From the NCBI GenBank assembly GCA_030761205.1, contig JAULJL010000028.1, forward strand, positions 18,341,001-18,405,000: a DNA stretch of 64,000 nucleotides, written 5' to 3'. Made by a program: the position numbers and the translations under genes. Of the stretch, positions 41,843-54,745 are shown one piece after another. The stretch comes from Fremontodendron californicum (lineage: Eukaryota > Streptophyta > Magnoliopsida > Malvales > Malvaceae). The stretch's first letter is position 1. Each line of letters begins with the position of its first letter. The notes beneath the pieces were generated by a model that was given only the letters and a program-made list of their open reading frames with translations, did not search any database and was not told where the DNA came from.

Positions 41843-42937
41843 TGTAGACACCAAATTTTATCCGAGTTTAAATTTCAATTTTTTTTATTAAAAGAAAACA
41901 AAAAAAAAAGGAAAATAAAAAAAAAGGAAAATCAGAAAAATCAGAAGAAAAAAAAATCAGATAATTTCGAAAATTAAAAGAAAAATCAAGAACACAAATT
42001 TGGGTTGAAACAAACCTCTTTTTGGATTGAAATAGGACTCTAAAAAATGGGATTAAATTGAAACTCCTAGTTCTAGTAAAACTAAAATTCCTTCTCTATA
42101 AAACAGAACCCAAGCACCACAATCAAAGAGATCAGAGAAAGAGATCAGAAATCAATGAGAGTTAGAAGCAAAGAAATTATAGGTTTTTTTTTTCGAAATA
42201 AAAGAAAATATTTTTTGTGAGAAAAAATTCGAAAATTCAAAAGTGAGAGTTAGAATTTGTTTCGAAAAAAATTCTTGAGAAAGAAAAGTTGGGTTTTAAT
42301 TAGAGGAAGCATATACTAAAAGTTGGTGGCCATTCGACGGTCAACGGAGTAGATCAGAGGAGGTGAAATTTCGAACTTCGATTTCAGATATAGGAAATTC
42401 CAGAGAGATTCGAAAAAAACTAATTTGATTTTTGAAAAGAGGAGATCGAAAGGAATTTTTGGTAATTTTTTGGGAATTTTTCGACCACCGGGAAAGGCGG
42501 AGACGGGGACAACGGTGGCGGCAGAGGCAGCGGCGACGACAGCAGCAACCCACCGGATTCTGGACAGCGAAGAACATTCATCAGTGATCTTGAGGATATT
42601 TTTCAGAGAAAAGAAGATTGTTTTGGTGAAAAAAGAGGTAAAAAATGAGCTAAAAATTTTTTTTTGGTATTTAAGAGACAGCAGGTGGGTCGGGCCTGGC
42701 AGGCCCGCGCTCGGCCCGCGCCTGGTCTGACCCCCCACCTGCTGCTTGCTTGTTTTGTTTCTATAGCTTTTGGGTTTCTTTTGTTTTATTTGCTTTGTTT
42801 CACCTTTTTTATTTTTTTTTATTTTATTCACTTATTATTTACTAATTATTTTTTAGTTTTGCAGGTTTTTATTTTATATATTATTATTATTTGTTTATTT
42901 GTCTACTTGTTTATTATTATTATTATTAATTATTTTT
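41843..42937 (+). repeat. 3' LTR of O1, truncated
   Basis: Aligns with 10751-11780 of the 5' LTR (TGTAGACACC to ...ATTATTATTAATTATTTT) with several percent differences and A-tract indels. It stops at about 42937, roughly the first half of the LTR. A short repeat of TTTTATTTTATTCACTTATTATTTG (also at 42820-42845) marks the break before reverse-strand gypsy sequence. Confidence 0.85.
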
Positions 42938-42974
42938 TTTTATTTTATTCACTTATTATTTGTTTATTTTCCAA

Positions 42975-45050
42975 TTGGTAGCTGAGAACTAGAGGCATGA
43001 TGATGTTCCAATTTCCCTTTCAACTATGACACATGAAAGATGGGATGTAATTGAGATTCAACAGGTAGGGCCAGCTTGTAGGCCACAGCTCCTATCTTAT
43101 CAACAACCTGATAGGGCCTAAAATATCGAGGGGAGAGCTTCTGGAACTACCTGTCAGCGAGGGAGTTTTCTCTATAAGGATTTAGTTTTAGGTAAACCCA
43201 ATCCTCAATGGCAAATTTTCTATTTGGTCTATGTTTTCCTGCCTGTAATTTCATCCTGTTTTGAGCTTTGAGCAAATGGTGCTTAAGAAGTTGCAACATC
43301 TCCTCCCTAGTTTGCAACTGTAAATCTACCTGATCTACTTGGGAACCCCCAAGTATGTAAGGTAGGTGTACAGGAGGCGGATATCCATAAAGAGCTTCGA
43401 AGAGGGTGCATTTAATTGAGGTGTGGTAGTTAGAATTGTACCACCATTCTGCCAGGGTTAGTCATCTATACCAAGAATTGGATTGTTCACCAGAGACGTA
43501 CCTGAAATATGTTTCCAAGCACCTATTCACTACCTTAGTTTGCCCATCCATTTGTGGGTGGTAAGTAGTGGACAAACGAAGAGAAAATCCTGAATTTAAA
43601 ACAGCTCCTGCCAAAATTTGCTTGTGAATATAAGATTCCTATCACTAACTATGATGGAGGGCAGTCTATGCAACTTCAATACATTATCTGCATAAGCTCG
43701 AGCTACCTCTGTAGAAGTGTAAGGGTGTTTTAATCCAATAAAATGGTCATATTTGGTTAGTCAATCGACCACCACCAGTATGACATTTCTCCCAAACGAG
43801 TTTGGCAACCCCTCTATGAAATCCATACTTAGGACCAAGCCTTAGAAGGGATAGGTAGAGGCTGCAACAACCCTAGTGAATCAACTGTGTCATACTTGTA
43901 TCTCTGGCAGGTGTTGCATTCCCTAATGTACTGTCTAACATCCTTTTCTAGCCCCTTCCAAAAGATGACCATAGCGAGTTTTTTAATAGTAGGTTGATAC
44001 CAGAATGGCCCTCTAATCTTCCATCGTGAAACAATCGAATAATCCTTGTTCTCAGGCTGTGATCTTTGCCTACCACCAAACGACCATTTCTCCTTAGTTG
44101 ATGGTCACCCCAAGTGCAAAGTGGGGATTTGCAAGTACTCTGCTACAACTGTGATATGATCTAGCTCAGTGTAGGATCAGATTCCTAACTCTTCTGTATA
44201 TCAACTAATAGATCAATAGAAACATTGGAGATAGCCATCAATATGAGCTTATAGGATTGTTTCCTAGAAAAGGCATCAGCAACTACATTATTTTTCCCCT
44301 TTTTGCAACTGATTTCATAATCATACCCCATCAGTTTGGTAAGCCATAAGTGCTGGCTAGGAGAAGTGATCCTCTACTGCAAGAGGTGCTTGAGACTCTG
44401 GTGATTAGTTCTGATGCTAAAGTGCCTGCCAGTTAAATAGTGGTGCCATTTAGTGATGGATACACTATGGCATATAGTTCCTTCTCGTATATTGACAAGG
44501 TTTGGTGCCTGGGTGATAAGGCCTTGCTGATATAGGCCAAAGGATGCCCCATTGCATCAAAACTGCTCCAATTCTAATCCCTAAGGCATCAGTTTCAATG
44601 TAGAATTCTTGTGAGAAGTCATGTAACCCCAAGACTGTAGGGGTGCTCATAGCTGCTTTAAGTTCCTGAAAAGTTGCATCAGCTTCTTCACACTAGTGGA
44701 ACTGGCCCTTCTTCAACAGGGCAGTTAAAGACTTACAAATGGTTCCATAATTCTTCATGAACCTCCTACAGTATCCTGTAAGCCCCAAGAATCCTCTGAG
44801 TTGGCTCACATTTTTGGGGACTGGCTAATTCTGAACAAAAGCTATCTTCTTAGGATCTATGGAGACCCATTCTGCTGATATAAAGTGCCCAAAATATTTA
44901 ACTCTGGACTGAGCAAAGTAACTTTTTCTTCTCTTAGCTAGTAATGAGTGCTGCTGCAATAGCCTGAAGATGAATTCTAAATGTTGTAAGTCATCTTGTA
45001 GGGTCTTGCTATGGATCAATATGTCATCAAAGAAAACCAGTTGGATGAAC
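42975..45050 (-). pseudogene. Ty3/gypsy (chromovirus-like) pol fragment, reverse strand
   Basis: On the minus strand, in order: RT end with FFDDILIHSKTLQDDLQHLEF (split by the solo LTR at 45051), FAQSRVKYFGHFISAEWVS (about 44830-44910), RNase H FYIETDALGIRIGAVLMQ (about 44560-44615), integrase with YHPPTNG-like and EWWYNSNYHTS text (43400-43600), FEALYGYPPP (about 43380), and the C-terminal LHPIFHVS-LKGKL near 43000. Many stops and frameshifts. The N-terminal RT and everything upstream are missing. A few bases of RT continue at 47380-47405. Family resemblance is to chromoviruses such as Reina/Tekay types, but I cannot place it precisely. Confidence 0.8.
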
Positions 45051-47379
45051 TGTTAGTATATGCCCTAGAGCCAATCTGATTGGACAAGGGATAAACAGTT
45101 AATACAATGATAAAGAGTTATTAAGTACTAATTGGATGAAGCCCATGGAACATAACGACCTTGCAAAGGAATTATAAAGAGTTATAATTGTGAGATCCTT
45201 ATGCATCAAAGCCTTGTTCCTCAAACTGTTCTTGGTCATCGTATTACCAAGACGGGGTATTGGCAATGCTCAAAGACTAGTACATGTTAAACCTTTTTAC
45301 TTGTGAAGTAAGCAACCGATCTCATGGGTTGAAGTATGAGGGATACTTGGGATAACATGTAGGTGCTTGTCTGTTGAACAAGTTCATTGAACATGGCCCG
45401 CTGTGAGAACTCCATTTGGTATGGTCACTCAAGTGTCTATGGAAGTGTTCTCTTGTGCCAGTCGTGTAAATTAGTCCTCGGACTTGTGATACCAGGTCAT
45501 CTTGTATGGAGAGTGTCATACTTTGATTCCATCACGAACGGGTTCCAAATGAAGGGATGCTTATGGTAGGGTGGTTTTGGGTATGACATGAACCATACGA
45601 AGATGGATGAGTGATCTAGAGAGGATTCACCACTCCAAGTGACATCGGAGACATATCTCATCTGTTCTTGGCTTTGGTTAACTTTATAAAGTCTTTGGCC
45701 AAAGCAAGATGGATTTAGGAGAAATTTCTTTCTCTAAATTCATAAGGTTAACCATAAGCTGAAGGAACTAATATGGATTGAACATGAGTAGACACTACAC
45801 CATGCTCATATGCTATCCAAGATATATGGTGGAAGGACCATATTACATTGATAGGTTGGTTACTGAAAGGTTTCTAGGAGGTCACTTTGACTTCTCAATA
45901 TTTGGGTGGTCATGATAGGTTGCTAGATCCCGTTCTTGATCTATAGGAATAAATTAATAAGATTAATTTTTAGGCATTGCCAACATGTTGGGAACCTAAT
46001 GGGTCACACAATAGGAAGGAATTGTTGGATTATACTCGGGATTTAATTAAATTGGACTTAATTAAATAAAAGGTTTATATGGAGGAACTAATTGAATAAG
46101 ATTCAATTAAGTCTAGTTAAGACATAATTTGGATTTATGAAATCCAAATATATATAGATGTCTCAACAAAACAATGTTACGACCAATAAAAAGGGAAAGC
46201 TAAAAGGAAAGAATTAATTATTCTTTAAGTGTGTGTGACGCTAAAAGAATAGATTGATGACTTTTAATTCTTTTGAGCGTCGAGCTAAAAGAATGGGTTA
46301 GCATTCCTTACTTTGATTTGATTTGATATGATATATATATATATATTCGGTCATAAAGAAAAGCAAGAATATGCCGCCATTCAATGTAAAAGTGATTCGG
46401 CTAAGACTATCGGAGTGGGTAGCCGCACCTTGCCTAAGGACTACAGGGGCTAGTATTTACAAACCTAAAAAAGAAATATATATATATATATATATAGAGA
46501 ATTCATTCTCGTTGATTTTTTTTAAGGGTAATAGTAAAAATATAATAGCCGCAAGTCTTGTGGTGTTTCTCCTTCTTCCGATTTTATTTTGGCTATTGAG
46601 AAAAGTTGTTTTCTCTTATAGAAAAATAAGATATTGATTCGGTTGAAGAGAGACATGTGCAGCCGCCACTTTGTTTTTGGTCTTGGTGGCCTTCCGTAAT
46701 TAAAAGATGAAAAAGAGAATTCTTTATAGTTAGTTTGAATAATGCCAAAATAATGAAGAATATGATTCATAATTCTTTTGGGTTTTTTCACTCTAAAGAA
46801 GAGAGAATTCTTACTTTTTTATGGTCACGGTTTTTGAGGTTTAAACAAGTGAAAAATATGATTTTTGCACCAGAAAATTAAAACCACATTAAGCCAAAGG
46901 CAATCGAGATTTGCCGTATCTCCTCTTGATTTTCTTCTAAGTTTTTCTTGATAACCGAAACACAAGAAAGAGTTCAATTGAGTTTTGGTCATAGTGAGAA
47001 AGACATGGGAGAGTAGCCTTTTGATTTTGATCGAGAGATCAACCTGCTAGCATTGGTGAATTCCTGAGCCTTGTGAAGATTCCAACAGTTGTTTGTGTGG
47101 ATCACCGTTAGAGGCAACACACTTGCGTTGCTCGTGGCTTCGGAGAGAACGTGAGTAGATCATCGTTGCTGCGTTCGTGATTGGAATGTCACACTCTTGA
47201 TTACGATATCTTGAGTAGGTATGAAATCTAAATCATATTGATGATTTAATTTTTAATTGCCTGTAAACCCATGTAAATCGCAATCTAGTGAACCTGAGGT
47301 ATCTGGGTGCTTCTATGATTTAATTTTGCTGCGTAATATCTGATATTTTTGTACAAGCATGAGCCCGGATTTCCCAACA
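45051..47379. mobile_element. Solo LTR, 2,329 bp, family unassigned
   Basis: Starts TGTTAGTATATGCCC and ends GGATTTCCCAACA. It is flanked by the exact 5-bp duplication TGAAC (45046-45050, 47380-47384). Removing it rejoins the gypsy RT reading (PYFRKFIQLVFFDD on the minus strand). It contains AT simple repeats near 46332 and 46480. No PBS, PPT or coding region accompanies it, so it is a solo LTR left by recombination. ORFs inside are not credible. Confidence 0.85.
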
Positions 47380-47404
47380 TGAACTTCCTAAAATAAGGCC
47401 TAAA

Positions 47405-47890
47405 TATGTCAACTAGGTCAAGCCAACTCTTTAAGTTGTCTTTTGATTTTCTATCCACATTAAGAATTATCTCGATGATATTTTCACAAACATTATTCTC
47501 TATAGCATCACATCAAGGTTATGATGCAATAAATTATGCTCCCAATAAGGTAACTCAAAAAATATACTTCTTTTTTCCCACAAATCCACCTCATTTGGAT
47601 CATCTTCTTCATCTTCCTCCTCATCACTCCGAATATCAACATCAACATCATCACCTTCAACCGTCTCCCTCAATCTTTTAGTTGATTGTGTGCAACTTGA
47701 TTGATTCATCTTTCCATAGGTGAAATTGAAAACTTTTCAACATCAAGAAGATATCAGACCCAATAATGGTCTTAGGTGCTTCTCTAAACTCTTCAATGCC
47801 ATCAAAGACATGTTTTTGGGATCTAAATTTATGATTTTCATCTAACCACCGACGATGTCCCATATAACTAAATTTCTTTCTATTATACAA
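47405..47890 (-). pseudogene. CACTA (En/Spm) TNP2-type transposase fragment
   Basis: The minus-strand translation gives KKFSYMGHRRWLDENHKFRS and FREAPKTIIGSD (47780-47890), then SIFFELPYWEHNLLHHNLDVML (47505-47570), then NVCENIIEIILNVDRKSKDN and LKSWLDLVDI (47405-47495). This is the conserved core of plant TNP2 transposases (GHRRFL..DH.FR and K.IFF.LPYW..L..RH.LDVMHIEKNV). Frame breaks and truncation make it dead. It directly abuts the gypsy RT remnant on the same strand at about 47400. Confidence 0.8.
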
Positions 47891-47909
47891 CTATTTCGAT
47901 CATGTTTTT

Positions 47910-49362
47910 TGATAAGCTCATAAAATACACATTTTATGCCATTTCTATTCTTAGTTTTAGTTATGTTTTTGATCTTTATCTTGATTACTTATGTTATATT
48001 ATTGAATTCTATGTATATTTAAGAGAATAAAGTGAAAATCTGTCAATAATGATGGTAAAGAGCTTACAAAATCATAATCACAAGATGGAAGAAGACATAG
48101 GAGTCAAAAAGATCAATTTCTGGTTGCAAAACAAGAAGGCAGATTTGACCTCCGGAGTTTGTTGCAAGGAAAACATGATGTTAAATTTCTTATTTGAATA
48201 AACTTCCTCTTAACTTTTGAAGCTGACTTGAATACATTTCCAACGATAGCTTACACGCCCAAATCGGACAAGAAATGGTCATCCAAATCAGCCAAAGAAA
48301 TACAAGAAGATGTAGCAGCGAAAGAGACAAGGTAGAAGCTCAGCACCGTAGGGCTCGAGATTCGGGAAAAACCGTGAAAATAGCAAGAAAAATGCAATTT
48401 TCTGCCTCCTAACTTAGCCATAAACTAGACATCTTTTGAGCAGACTCAAGGATCATCATTATTCTTCTTCTTGTTCTCAATTCTCTTAGTTTTCTCTTAG
48501 TTTTTCTTCTTAGTTTCTTTTATGTTTATGTTAATAATGCCTATGCTAGGCTAAACTTTTCTTTGGTTAAGGGTGATTTCAAAGCCCTATACATGTTTTG
48601 TAATTGATTTTCATATTCTATCTATTATTGGTTTTCTATCAAAGTTGCTTATGTTTCTCTATAAGAATTGTTCATGATGTTGTCTTTATTTGTTTAGGTG
48701 GCCAACTAGATAGATCTTGATAATTATCTAATGCTAGTTTAGGAGACTTGATACGTAGCTTATCTTGATTTCTATTCAATAGTGGCAATTTGTGATTGAT
48801 GATTATGTTAAAGTTTTCGCTAATTGCAAAGTGAAACATAACCTAAGTTAAACAATTCATGTTTATGCTTTTGTTGCTTAGATCATCCTATCTTTCTCAT
48901 CATAAAGCTGCTGTCAAATTAAATTTAGAGATGTCTATCCTAGGTTGTTTGATAGTTAGAGATTAGGTAGTGGTGTTCGTCCTACTTAATGACGAACTAA
49001 GTAGGATTGGGGTAACAAGGGAGGTTGTTATCTATGGTTGTTAACTTTGATAGAGAATTCATGTGGATAGGTCTAAAATTGATTCTTAATATTGTCTAGT
49101 GGTGGAGAATGAACTTTTAGCCATATTTCTCATATTTGATTACTTCTTATTTACTTGCTTTCTGACTTTTATTGTTTGCTTTAGTTTAAACTGATTTCAA
49201 AAACCCCTCTTTTATTTTGTTTTCCTTGAATTTAAGTATAAACTAATAATTCTTAAACTAAACACCAATCCCTGTGGACTCGACCCTTGATAATCATTAT
49301 ACTTTACAACTGATCTTTGTAGTGCAAGGTTTTAAATAAGATATACTCATTTGAGTGCATCA
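47910..49362 (+). mobile_element. Athila-like LTR C
   Basis: Starts TGATAAGCTC and ends TTTGAGTGCATCA (1,453 bp). The second half parallels the B LTR (GCCTATGCTAGGCTAAAC, TGATTTCAAAGCCCTA, CTCGACCCTTGATAA). A PBS-like sequence follows, so this is a 5' LTR and the rest of the element would lie beyond O2. Divergence from B shows it is an older relative. No gene. Confidence 0.75.
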
Positions 49363-49368
49363 AATTTT

Positions 49369-49384
49369 TGGTGTTGTTGCCGGG
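49369..49384 (+). promoter_or_regulatory. Decayed PBS of Athila C, cut by O2
   Basis: TGGTGTTGTTGCCGGG differs from the tRNA-Asp PBS of A and B by C-to-T changes (TGGCGCCGTTGCCGGGGA). It stops where the O2 LTR begins. Confidence 0.7.
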
Positions 49385-50159
49385 TGTAGACACCTAATTT
49401 TTTTCGAGCCCCCTAAACCAGGTAAACTCTTCCTTATACTTTTTTAGAATGCAGAAAATCTCTTCTCATCTTGCAGATGGTCCTCTAAGACTTGTGATTC
49501 AGAGTTTAGCATAAAAAGTCCATTAAAAAAAAGTCAATTCCGAAAAAATCAACTTTAAAAAGTCAACAACTAAAAAAGTCAACATTTAGTCAAAATCAAG
49601 ATTTGAAGTTGAATTAAACAATGGTGAAAGAATTCTGATAATCCGAGGTCTACAACGAAAGATGTGGAGTTCGGAAGAGGGATTGCGGAAATTTCAGTGT
49701 AGAGGAAGCCCTAATTCGGCAAATTTGGGGAAAAGTGCTTAAACGATCAAATTGATCGAAATTGGAAGTTCCAAATGGAATATAATTAATGACTACGGAT
49801 ATTGGAAGGGCCAATTGGAAGCAGAACTAAAGAAAGAGTCAATTTGGAAGGAAAATCGAAAATTAGGGTTTTGATCAAAAATGGTGAATTTTGCGAATTT
49901 GGGGAAACGAAAAAGATGGCCCAATTCGATAATTGAAGCCCCCAGTTGATAAAGAATGAGTAAACAAGGATAGCAAGGCCCAGTTTGAAGTGAATCCAAA
50001 GGAAGAGCCGATTGGAGAAAAACGAAAAAACGAGAAAATTCCCGGGTTTAAAAAGGGGAAAACAAAATCGGAGGAGAATTTGATCGTAAAAATTGGGCGT
50101 TTTCAGACCAACTCAAATTAAATATATGAAAAAGTCATTAGAAAAAGAAAATTCGGAAA

Positions 50160-50800
50160 TCAGACCCGTTTCGAGTAAAAACGAGGCTTTGGAGGTTGAA
50201 GGGCAATATTGGAAAATCCCAAAGATAATTCTGGGAAAAATAGCAAACGAGCTCCAAAAATTATGAAAACTTCCAGATCTGAGTTTTATAATTTTTGGAA
50301 AAGATCGGGGAAGAAAAATCCGGAATCGAAGCTCATTTGAAAAATGACAAAGTTCGGGTGCACTATGTTGAAATTCCAGAAGATAATTCCGGGAAAAATA
50401 GCAAACGAGCTCCAAAAATTTTGAAAACTTCCAGATCTGAGTTTTATATTTTTTGGAAGATATTGGTGAAGAAAAATCCGGAATCAGAGCTCATTTGAAA
50501 AATGGCAAAGTTCGGGTGCATTAAACCGAAGTTTGAGAAGATAATTCCGGGTAAAATAGAAAATGAGCTCCAAAAATTATGAAAATTGTCAGATCCAAGT
50601 TTTATATTTATCGGAAGGGATTGGTGAAAAAAAATCCGGAATCGGAGTTCAAATGAAAAAGGTGAATTTTGGGTGCCACTAACCGAAAAATCCAAGAGAA
50701 AATTTCGGAAAAAATAGGAAACGAGCTCAGAAAATTTTGAAAATCTCCAGATCTCAATATTATATTTATTTGGATGGATTGGAGAAAGAAAAACCGAATT
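50160..50800. repeat. 158-bp tandem repeat in O2 LTR
   Basis: CCAGATCT-type landmarks at 50273, 50431, 50589 and 50747 are exactly 158 bp apart, with units containing AAACGAGCTCCAAAAATT and GAAGAAAAATCCGGAATC. Four or more diverged copies. Confidence 0.8.
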
Positions 50801-51959
50801 TGGGGTCCGTTTGCAATAAAATTAAGTTTGGGGGGCCAAAATGCAATTTTATCGAATAAACCGAAAACGGCAATTTTGTAAAATTAAAAGGAAAAAAATG
50901 AAGGAAATTCTGGAACATATCAGGCCCTTGGCCGGCTATGCATAGGGGAAGGGTGGGGATTTAATTCATTTCAACAAGTGGTCCATATCAAGCTACAAGA
51001 TGTCATTTTTATTATCTTGAAATGTCCTTGCTCATCCAATGGCCTAAGTACCTTATGAAAAGATGAGTACATCCTTGAATGGCCAAGATCGAATTGCAAG
51101 ATGACATTTTTATTTTCATGCAAATGTCCTCATCCAATGGCCAATATTGGTGGAAAAAGATAAGCTCAAGTCATCCAATGGTTGGAAATGCATGTAGCCA
51201 AATGAAATGTCCTTGCTCATCCAATGGATTAGGCACCTTATGAAAAGATGAGTATATCCTTGAATGGCTAAGATCATGCAAGATGGCATTTTTATTGTCA
51301 TGAAAATATCTTGGATCCAAGGGCCTAGATTGTGCAGGATAATTAAATGAATTGATGACAACCATTAATCCCAAAAAGAGGGGGGTTCGGCCAAGGGCTA
51401 TTGAAGGGAGAGGGGTTTCATTTTTTTTTGTGAAGGAGGTTGGCTATTTTTTGAGCTGAAGTCAGTAGCTAAAACCTTAGAAAAAAAGATTTTTGAAAGA
51501 AAGAAAGTTTTGCTAAGGTAGCCATTCTACCTTTGCTCCTACATTTTTCTTCTTCTTCCTCATGCTTTATTTCTTGTTTTCCATATGATTTCCTACCATT
51601 TTTTGCTTAATAAATCTTTCTTGTTGTTTTTGCTTTTCAAAAATAAACAAAACAATGATTAGGCTTCATGATCTTGATGAGAATCAAGTGATAATGGTTA
51701 GGGTGAGCTTTGTCCAATATACCAACCACGGAGTTCATTTCCATATTATTTTTTTACCTTAGTTATTTTTATGATTTGAGATTGAAAAGGCTTCATGACC
51801 TTGATAAATATCAAGAGATAATGGTTAGGGGGACTTTGTCCAATATACCAACCATCGAGCTCATCTCCTTTTATTTATTTGCTTGCTTTAACTTGCTTAT
51901 TTCTATTATTGTTTATCTTTATATGTATTTATATTCTTGCTAACCATCTTGCTCTTTTG

Positions 51960-52760
51960 ATTTATGACATACTTTTGCATCTTGTGGCTATTGTCATATA
52001 GTTTAGGTCATTTTCATTTTTCATATCATTTTCCAAAGCATTTAGTTAGGTCATTTTTCCATGACATTCTCACAACATTTTGGCTCTTAGATCATTCGGC
52101 CATGTAGTAGTTTTTTTAAGCTTTAAGTCATTTTCTTTAGGCCATGATATTTTGCAAATTCATTTAGGCATTTAGGCTATTTTATTATTCCATGTCATTT
52201 AAGCATTAGGCCATTTTCATATGCCATGTCATATTCCATATCATTTAAGCATTAGGTCATTTTTATTATTCCATGTCATTTTACATGTCATTTAAGCTTA
52301 GGCCATTTTCATATGCCATGTCATATTCCATGTCATTTAAGAATTAGGTCATTTTTATTATTCCATGTCATTTTACATGTTATTTAAGCATTAGGCCATT
52401 TTCATATGCCATGTCATTCTCCATGTAATTTAAGCATTAGGTCATTTTCATATGCCATGTCATTCTCCATGTCATTTAAGCATTAGGTCATTTTTATTAT
52501 TCCATGTCATTTTACATATCATTTAAGCATTAGGTCATTTTCATTATTTCATGTCATTTAAGCATTAGGCCATTTTCATATGCCATGTCATTTAAGCTTA
52601 AGGCCATTTTCATTATTCCATGTCATTTAAGCATTAGGCCATTTTCATATGCCATGACATTTTCCATGTCATTTAAGCTTTAGGCCATTTTCATTATTCC
52701 ATGTCATTCGCCATGTCATTTAGACACTAGGTCATGCATATTCCATGTCATTTATTTCAT
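51960..52760. repeat. CATGTCATTTAAGCATTAGG short-unit array in O2 LTR
   Basis: Irregular repeats of GCATTAGGTCATTTTCATAT and GCCATGTCATTT. A second related array (GCCATGTCATCTAGATTTTA type) spans 53750-54090. The same phrases occur in the O3 LTR at 7080-7450. No coding function. Confidence 0.8.
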
Positions 52761-54745
52761 GCATTTTTGCATTTCCCACTTGATTTTTGACTTAAGCCAA
52801 TCAATGGCTCAAAACCAAGCTCTCATGAGCATGCATGTGAAAAATTAAGATTTGTACAAGTTGGATTTTCTCACTTTAGGATTTTTTTTTCACTAGGAAG
52901 CCCTTGTCTAAGCTTTTAGAACCACTGGTTGTAGGACCTTCGAGGAGTCTCTAATATTTTTATTCTGATTTTTGGACTTTTTTATCAAAGGTTTAAAAAT
53001 GTTTTTTGGTTAAGTAGTTTTTTACCCACTGTTTTTTTTCATGAATTTTCGGGTAGGTCATCCTTAGTCTAAAAATTAAGCTAAGTTTTTTCCCATAGAG
53101 GTCGACATGTTCTAAGTCTCCCATATTTTTTTCAGATTTTTTTGAAATTTTTTAGAAGGGTAAAAAAATCAAGTTTCAAAACTGGTCAGAGGAGTCAGAT
53201 TTGTTTTTAAGAATTAAGAATTTTCTATTTTGTTTAAGGCATTAAAAGGGGGCTGATTTGGGGCATTAGTTGCTGTCTTAGGTTAATTTCCAAGTCATTT
53301 CAATCACAAAATTTGATTTTTTAAAATTCGGGTCAAGGGTGGTCAACCTCGGGTTCAAAATTAGGAGAAATTAGAGCCTTTTAAAAGGGTGTTTTCGGCA
53401 AAAACTTTTTTTCATTAAAAAATCCCAAATTTTTTAAATCCGAGTCCAAAATCCGAGTTAGAAAATCCAACTTAGGTCTCTTCCCAAGGTAGTCAGATGT
53501 CTCTTTAGATATACGAATATCCTTATTTCGTGGGAGAAATACATTTCCATGCATTTGCATTTTTCATATTCACGCATATTTTATGACATTTAATTTTTGT
53601 TATTTTGGTCATATAAATTCCATATATATGTGTGAATATTCCATAGTTATGTCATTGCCTTGATTTAGATTTTATGTTGTTATTTTGGTTATGGCATAAT
53701 TATGAATATTCTATATTAATTCTTGCCATTTAATTTGGATTTTTTTGCCATGTCATATAGATTTCTAATATGTCATCTAGGTTTTATCATGCCAATAATT
53801 CTTGCCATTTAATTTAGATTTTTGCTATGTCATATAGATTTCTAATATGTAATCTAGGTTTTATCATGTCATTAATTCTTGCATTTTAATTTAGATTTTT
53901 GCTATGTCATATAGATTTCTAATATATCATCTAGGTTTTATCATGTCATTAATTCTTGTCATTTAAATTATGCCATGTCATTTAGATTATGCCATGTCAT
54001 CTAGATATTACTATGTCATTTAAATTATGCCATGTCATCTAGATTTTACCATGCCATCTTTTGCCATGTCATTAGTAATAATTTACATTTCATAATCATC
54101 TTTTTAAAATGAATTTAATAAAGATCATTTTTTTAAAAAATAAGGATATTCCTGAGTTAAAATAATTCATGAGTTCTCTGCTGGGTTTGCTGGGGAGGAT
54201 ATCATCAATTATCATTAATAAAGGAATATATTTCTTTCAAAAATGAAAATGATTCGGAGATTTTCCAAATAAATAAAAATTTCTATATTTTACCGGGTTT
54301 GCTGGAGAATATAGAAAAATTTTGAGTTAATAAAATTTCGGATCATTTTCAAATTAAAAATGGGATTATTTTTCTTTAAATTGAGAATTATTTTAAAATG
54401 CCAAATCTAAAACCGATTTTTTACCAAGACTCGAGATAACACACTATTAATATGGTACTATTTTATACGGGTGTTGTAGGGGTGCTAATCCTTCCCCGCA
54501 CGTAACCAACTCCCAAACCTGCTTCTTTGATTTCTCTGGTTTAAAAGCACAAACTTCGAATTTTTTTTTAAAATAATTTATTTAATTTTAAAATGTTTTA
54601 CAAAACCGGTTTTAATAGGTGTCCGATCACACCTAGCCAAAAAAAGATTGGTGGCGACTCCATTTCTTTTTCGAGGTTGTTTTCAAACCTTCATTTTTTT
54701 CAAGAGGAATTAAGTCGTCTTTTCCTCTGTTACCCCAATGTCACA

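Larger units (their letters stand above)
10751..42937 (+). mobile_element. Ogre/Tat element O1, internally deleted, hosting A and B
   Basis: The 5' LTR begins TGTAGACACCGG at 10751. The 3' LTR begins with a near-identical sequence at 41843, after a PPT. Between them in order: tRNA-Arg-type PBS, leader, ORF1, gag, protease with G-patch, pro-RT intron, 3' UTR interrupted by element A, a tandem array and a PPT. RT, both RNase H domains and integrase are absent, so O1 is non-autonomous. The 3' LTR is truncated at about 42937, so no target duplication can be read. LTR copies differ by several percent plus indels by eye, older than A. Confidence 0.85.
49385..54745 (+). repeat. 5' LTR of Ogre O2, about 5.4 kb
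   Basis: Starts TGTAGACACCTAATTTTTTTC. The end is placed at ...CCCCAATGTCACA (54745) by analogy with ...TTATGACA in O1 and Ogre LTRs generally. The expected PBS does not follow (CTTAACGAG instead), so a small deletion or decay is likely. The large size fits Ogre. It shares blocks with the O3 LTR. Near 51660-51860 a roughly 120-bp segment (CTTCATGA-CTTGAT ... AATATACCAACCA) is duplicated. No genes. Confidence 0.7.

Noticed and set aside
42316..42981. ORFs in the O1 3' LTR
   Set aside because: They lie in LTR sequence that is also present, with different frames open, in the 5' LTR; no motifs seen.
45322..46791. Short ORFs inside the solo LTR
   Set aside because: No family motifs, and lengths are expected by chance in AT-rich DNA.
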